From Stenotrophobium rhamnosiphilum (GTDB lineage: Bacteria > Pseudomonadota > Gammaproteobacteria > Nevskiales > Nevskiaceae), in the NCBI RefSeq assembly GCF_003052265.1, contig NZ_QANS01000002.1, positions 434,001-498,000 of the forward strand: DNA of 64,000 bases. The letters run 5' to 3'. Positions 63,722 through 64,000 of this stretch are shown piece by piece. The notes beneath the pieces were generated by a model, which was not told the DNA's origin, did not search any database, and worked only from the letters and a program-made list of their open reading frames with translations. Within the stretch, counting starts at the first letter, position 1. Each line of letters starts with the position of its first letter. The translations under genes and the position numbers were made by a program.

Positions 63722-64000
63722 TTAGAAAGATCGCGTCTCTCCATGTTTAAAGACCCAAAATTTTTCTGCGTCGACTCCCGCGGCCGCTAATTCGCTCGAC
63801 AACTGCTTCGGTGGCTGGTCGGCTGGCTCCGCTGTTAACTGAAACGTGCCCCAGTGCATCGCCACCGATTGGCGACTCTGTAAGTCTCGGTGAATCTTGA
63901 CCGCCTCACCCGGATCAACGTGCACCGGGCGCATAAACCAGCGCGGCTCATAGGCGCCAATCGGGATCAACGCCAGATCCACCGGCGCAAAGCGCTCGCC
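63722..64000 (-). CDS. C-terminal end of a metallo-beta-lactamase-fold hydrolase, truncated by the window edge
   Basis: 93 codons run from the right edge to a TAG at 63722. The pattern [31 protein letters not shown] and [15 protein letters not shown] is typical of the NAPE-PLD/RomA-like metal-dependent hydrolases (metal-ligand Asp and His parts). The N-terminal half is outside the window. Confidence 0.85.
   Translation of the reverse strand, partial: GERFAPVDLALIPIGAYEPRWFMRPVHVDPGEAVKIHRDLQSRQSVAMHWGTFQLTAEPADQPPKQLSSELAAAGVDAEKFWVFKHGETRSF

Overview
This window comes from a proteobacterium, most likely a gammaproteobacterium. The block rplU-rpmA-obgE-proB next to rpsT, murJ, ribF, ileS, lspA and ispH is the arrangement known from Pseudomonas and relatives. 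A TtpC-type TonB operon, a DUF1329 protein, an MMPL exporter and an integron-type attC site fit environmental gammaproteobacteria (a Nevskiales, Steroidobacterales or Xanthomonadales relative is my guess). The sequence does not give a species.

Layout. 1-2233: the end of a K+/H+ antiporter gene and an ABC-2 exporter. 2234-4870: two unrecognised, AT-richer genes. 4875-14800: a complete guanidine catabolism operon on the minus strand, made of an ABC importer, the two carboxyguanidine deiminase subunits, guanidine carboxylase and allophanate hydrolase. It is preceded by a guanidine-I (ykkC) riboswitch, a near-perfect sigma-54 promoter and an upstream dyad. 14859-17944: a metallopeptidase-like lipoprotein and small enzymes, with REP-like palindromes. 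17954-18442: a lone integron gene cassette with an attC site. 18539-25198: a six-gene TonB energy transduction operon (DUF3450, TtpC-like, ExbB, ExbD, TonB, TPR) whose TPR protein is fused to DUF1329. 25275-28713: hydrolases, SDR, rhodanese and a repetitive secreted protein. 28922-29741: a very long imperfect inverted repeat. 29749-38179: greB, an SDR, and a three-gene set of class III cyclase, LolA-like lipoprotein-sorting protein and MMPL exporter with a cyclic-nucleotide-binding domain. 38234-50938: housekeeping block (ispH, lspA, ileS, ribF, murJ, rpsT, proB, obgE, rpmA, rplU, ispB, tRNA-Pro). 50958-55000: rlmA, a flavoprotein and a thioredoxin/NHL protein.

55159-62945 is an integrative element of about 7.8 kb inserted in the 3' end of tRNA-Asp and bounded by an 18-bp direct repeat. 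It carries a tyrosine integrase, an AlpA regulator, a P-loop DUF3987-type replication protein, a HEPN-like protein, an HNH endonuclease, several small unknown genes, and a minus-strand operon of a three-helix membrane protein followed by two tiny proline-rich proteins. That operon is the best candidate here for an undescribed (possibly anti-phage) system. The window ends with tRNA-Asp, tRNA-Val, hupB and a partial metallo-beta-lactamase-fold gene.

Working together: the guanidine operon imports guanidine, carboxylates it, deiminates carboxyguanidine to allophanate and hydrolyses that to ammonia and CO2, apparently gated both by nitrogen status (sigma-54) and by guanidine itself (riboswitch). 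The cyclase and the nucleotide-binding exporter may form a second-messenger circuit for envelope lipid traffic; this is inference.
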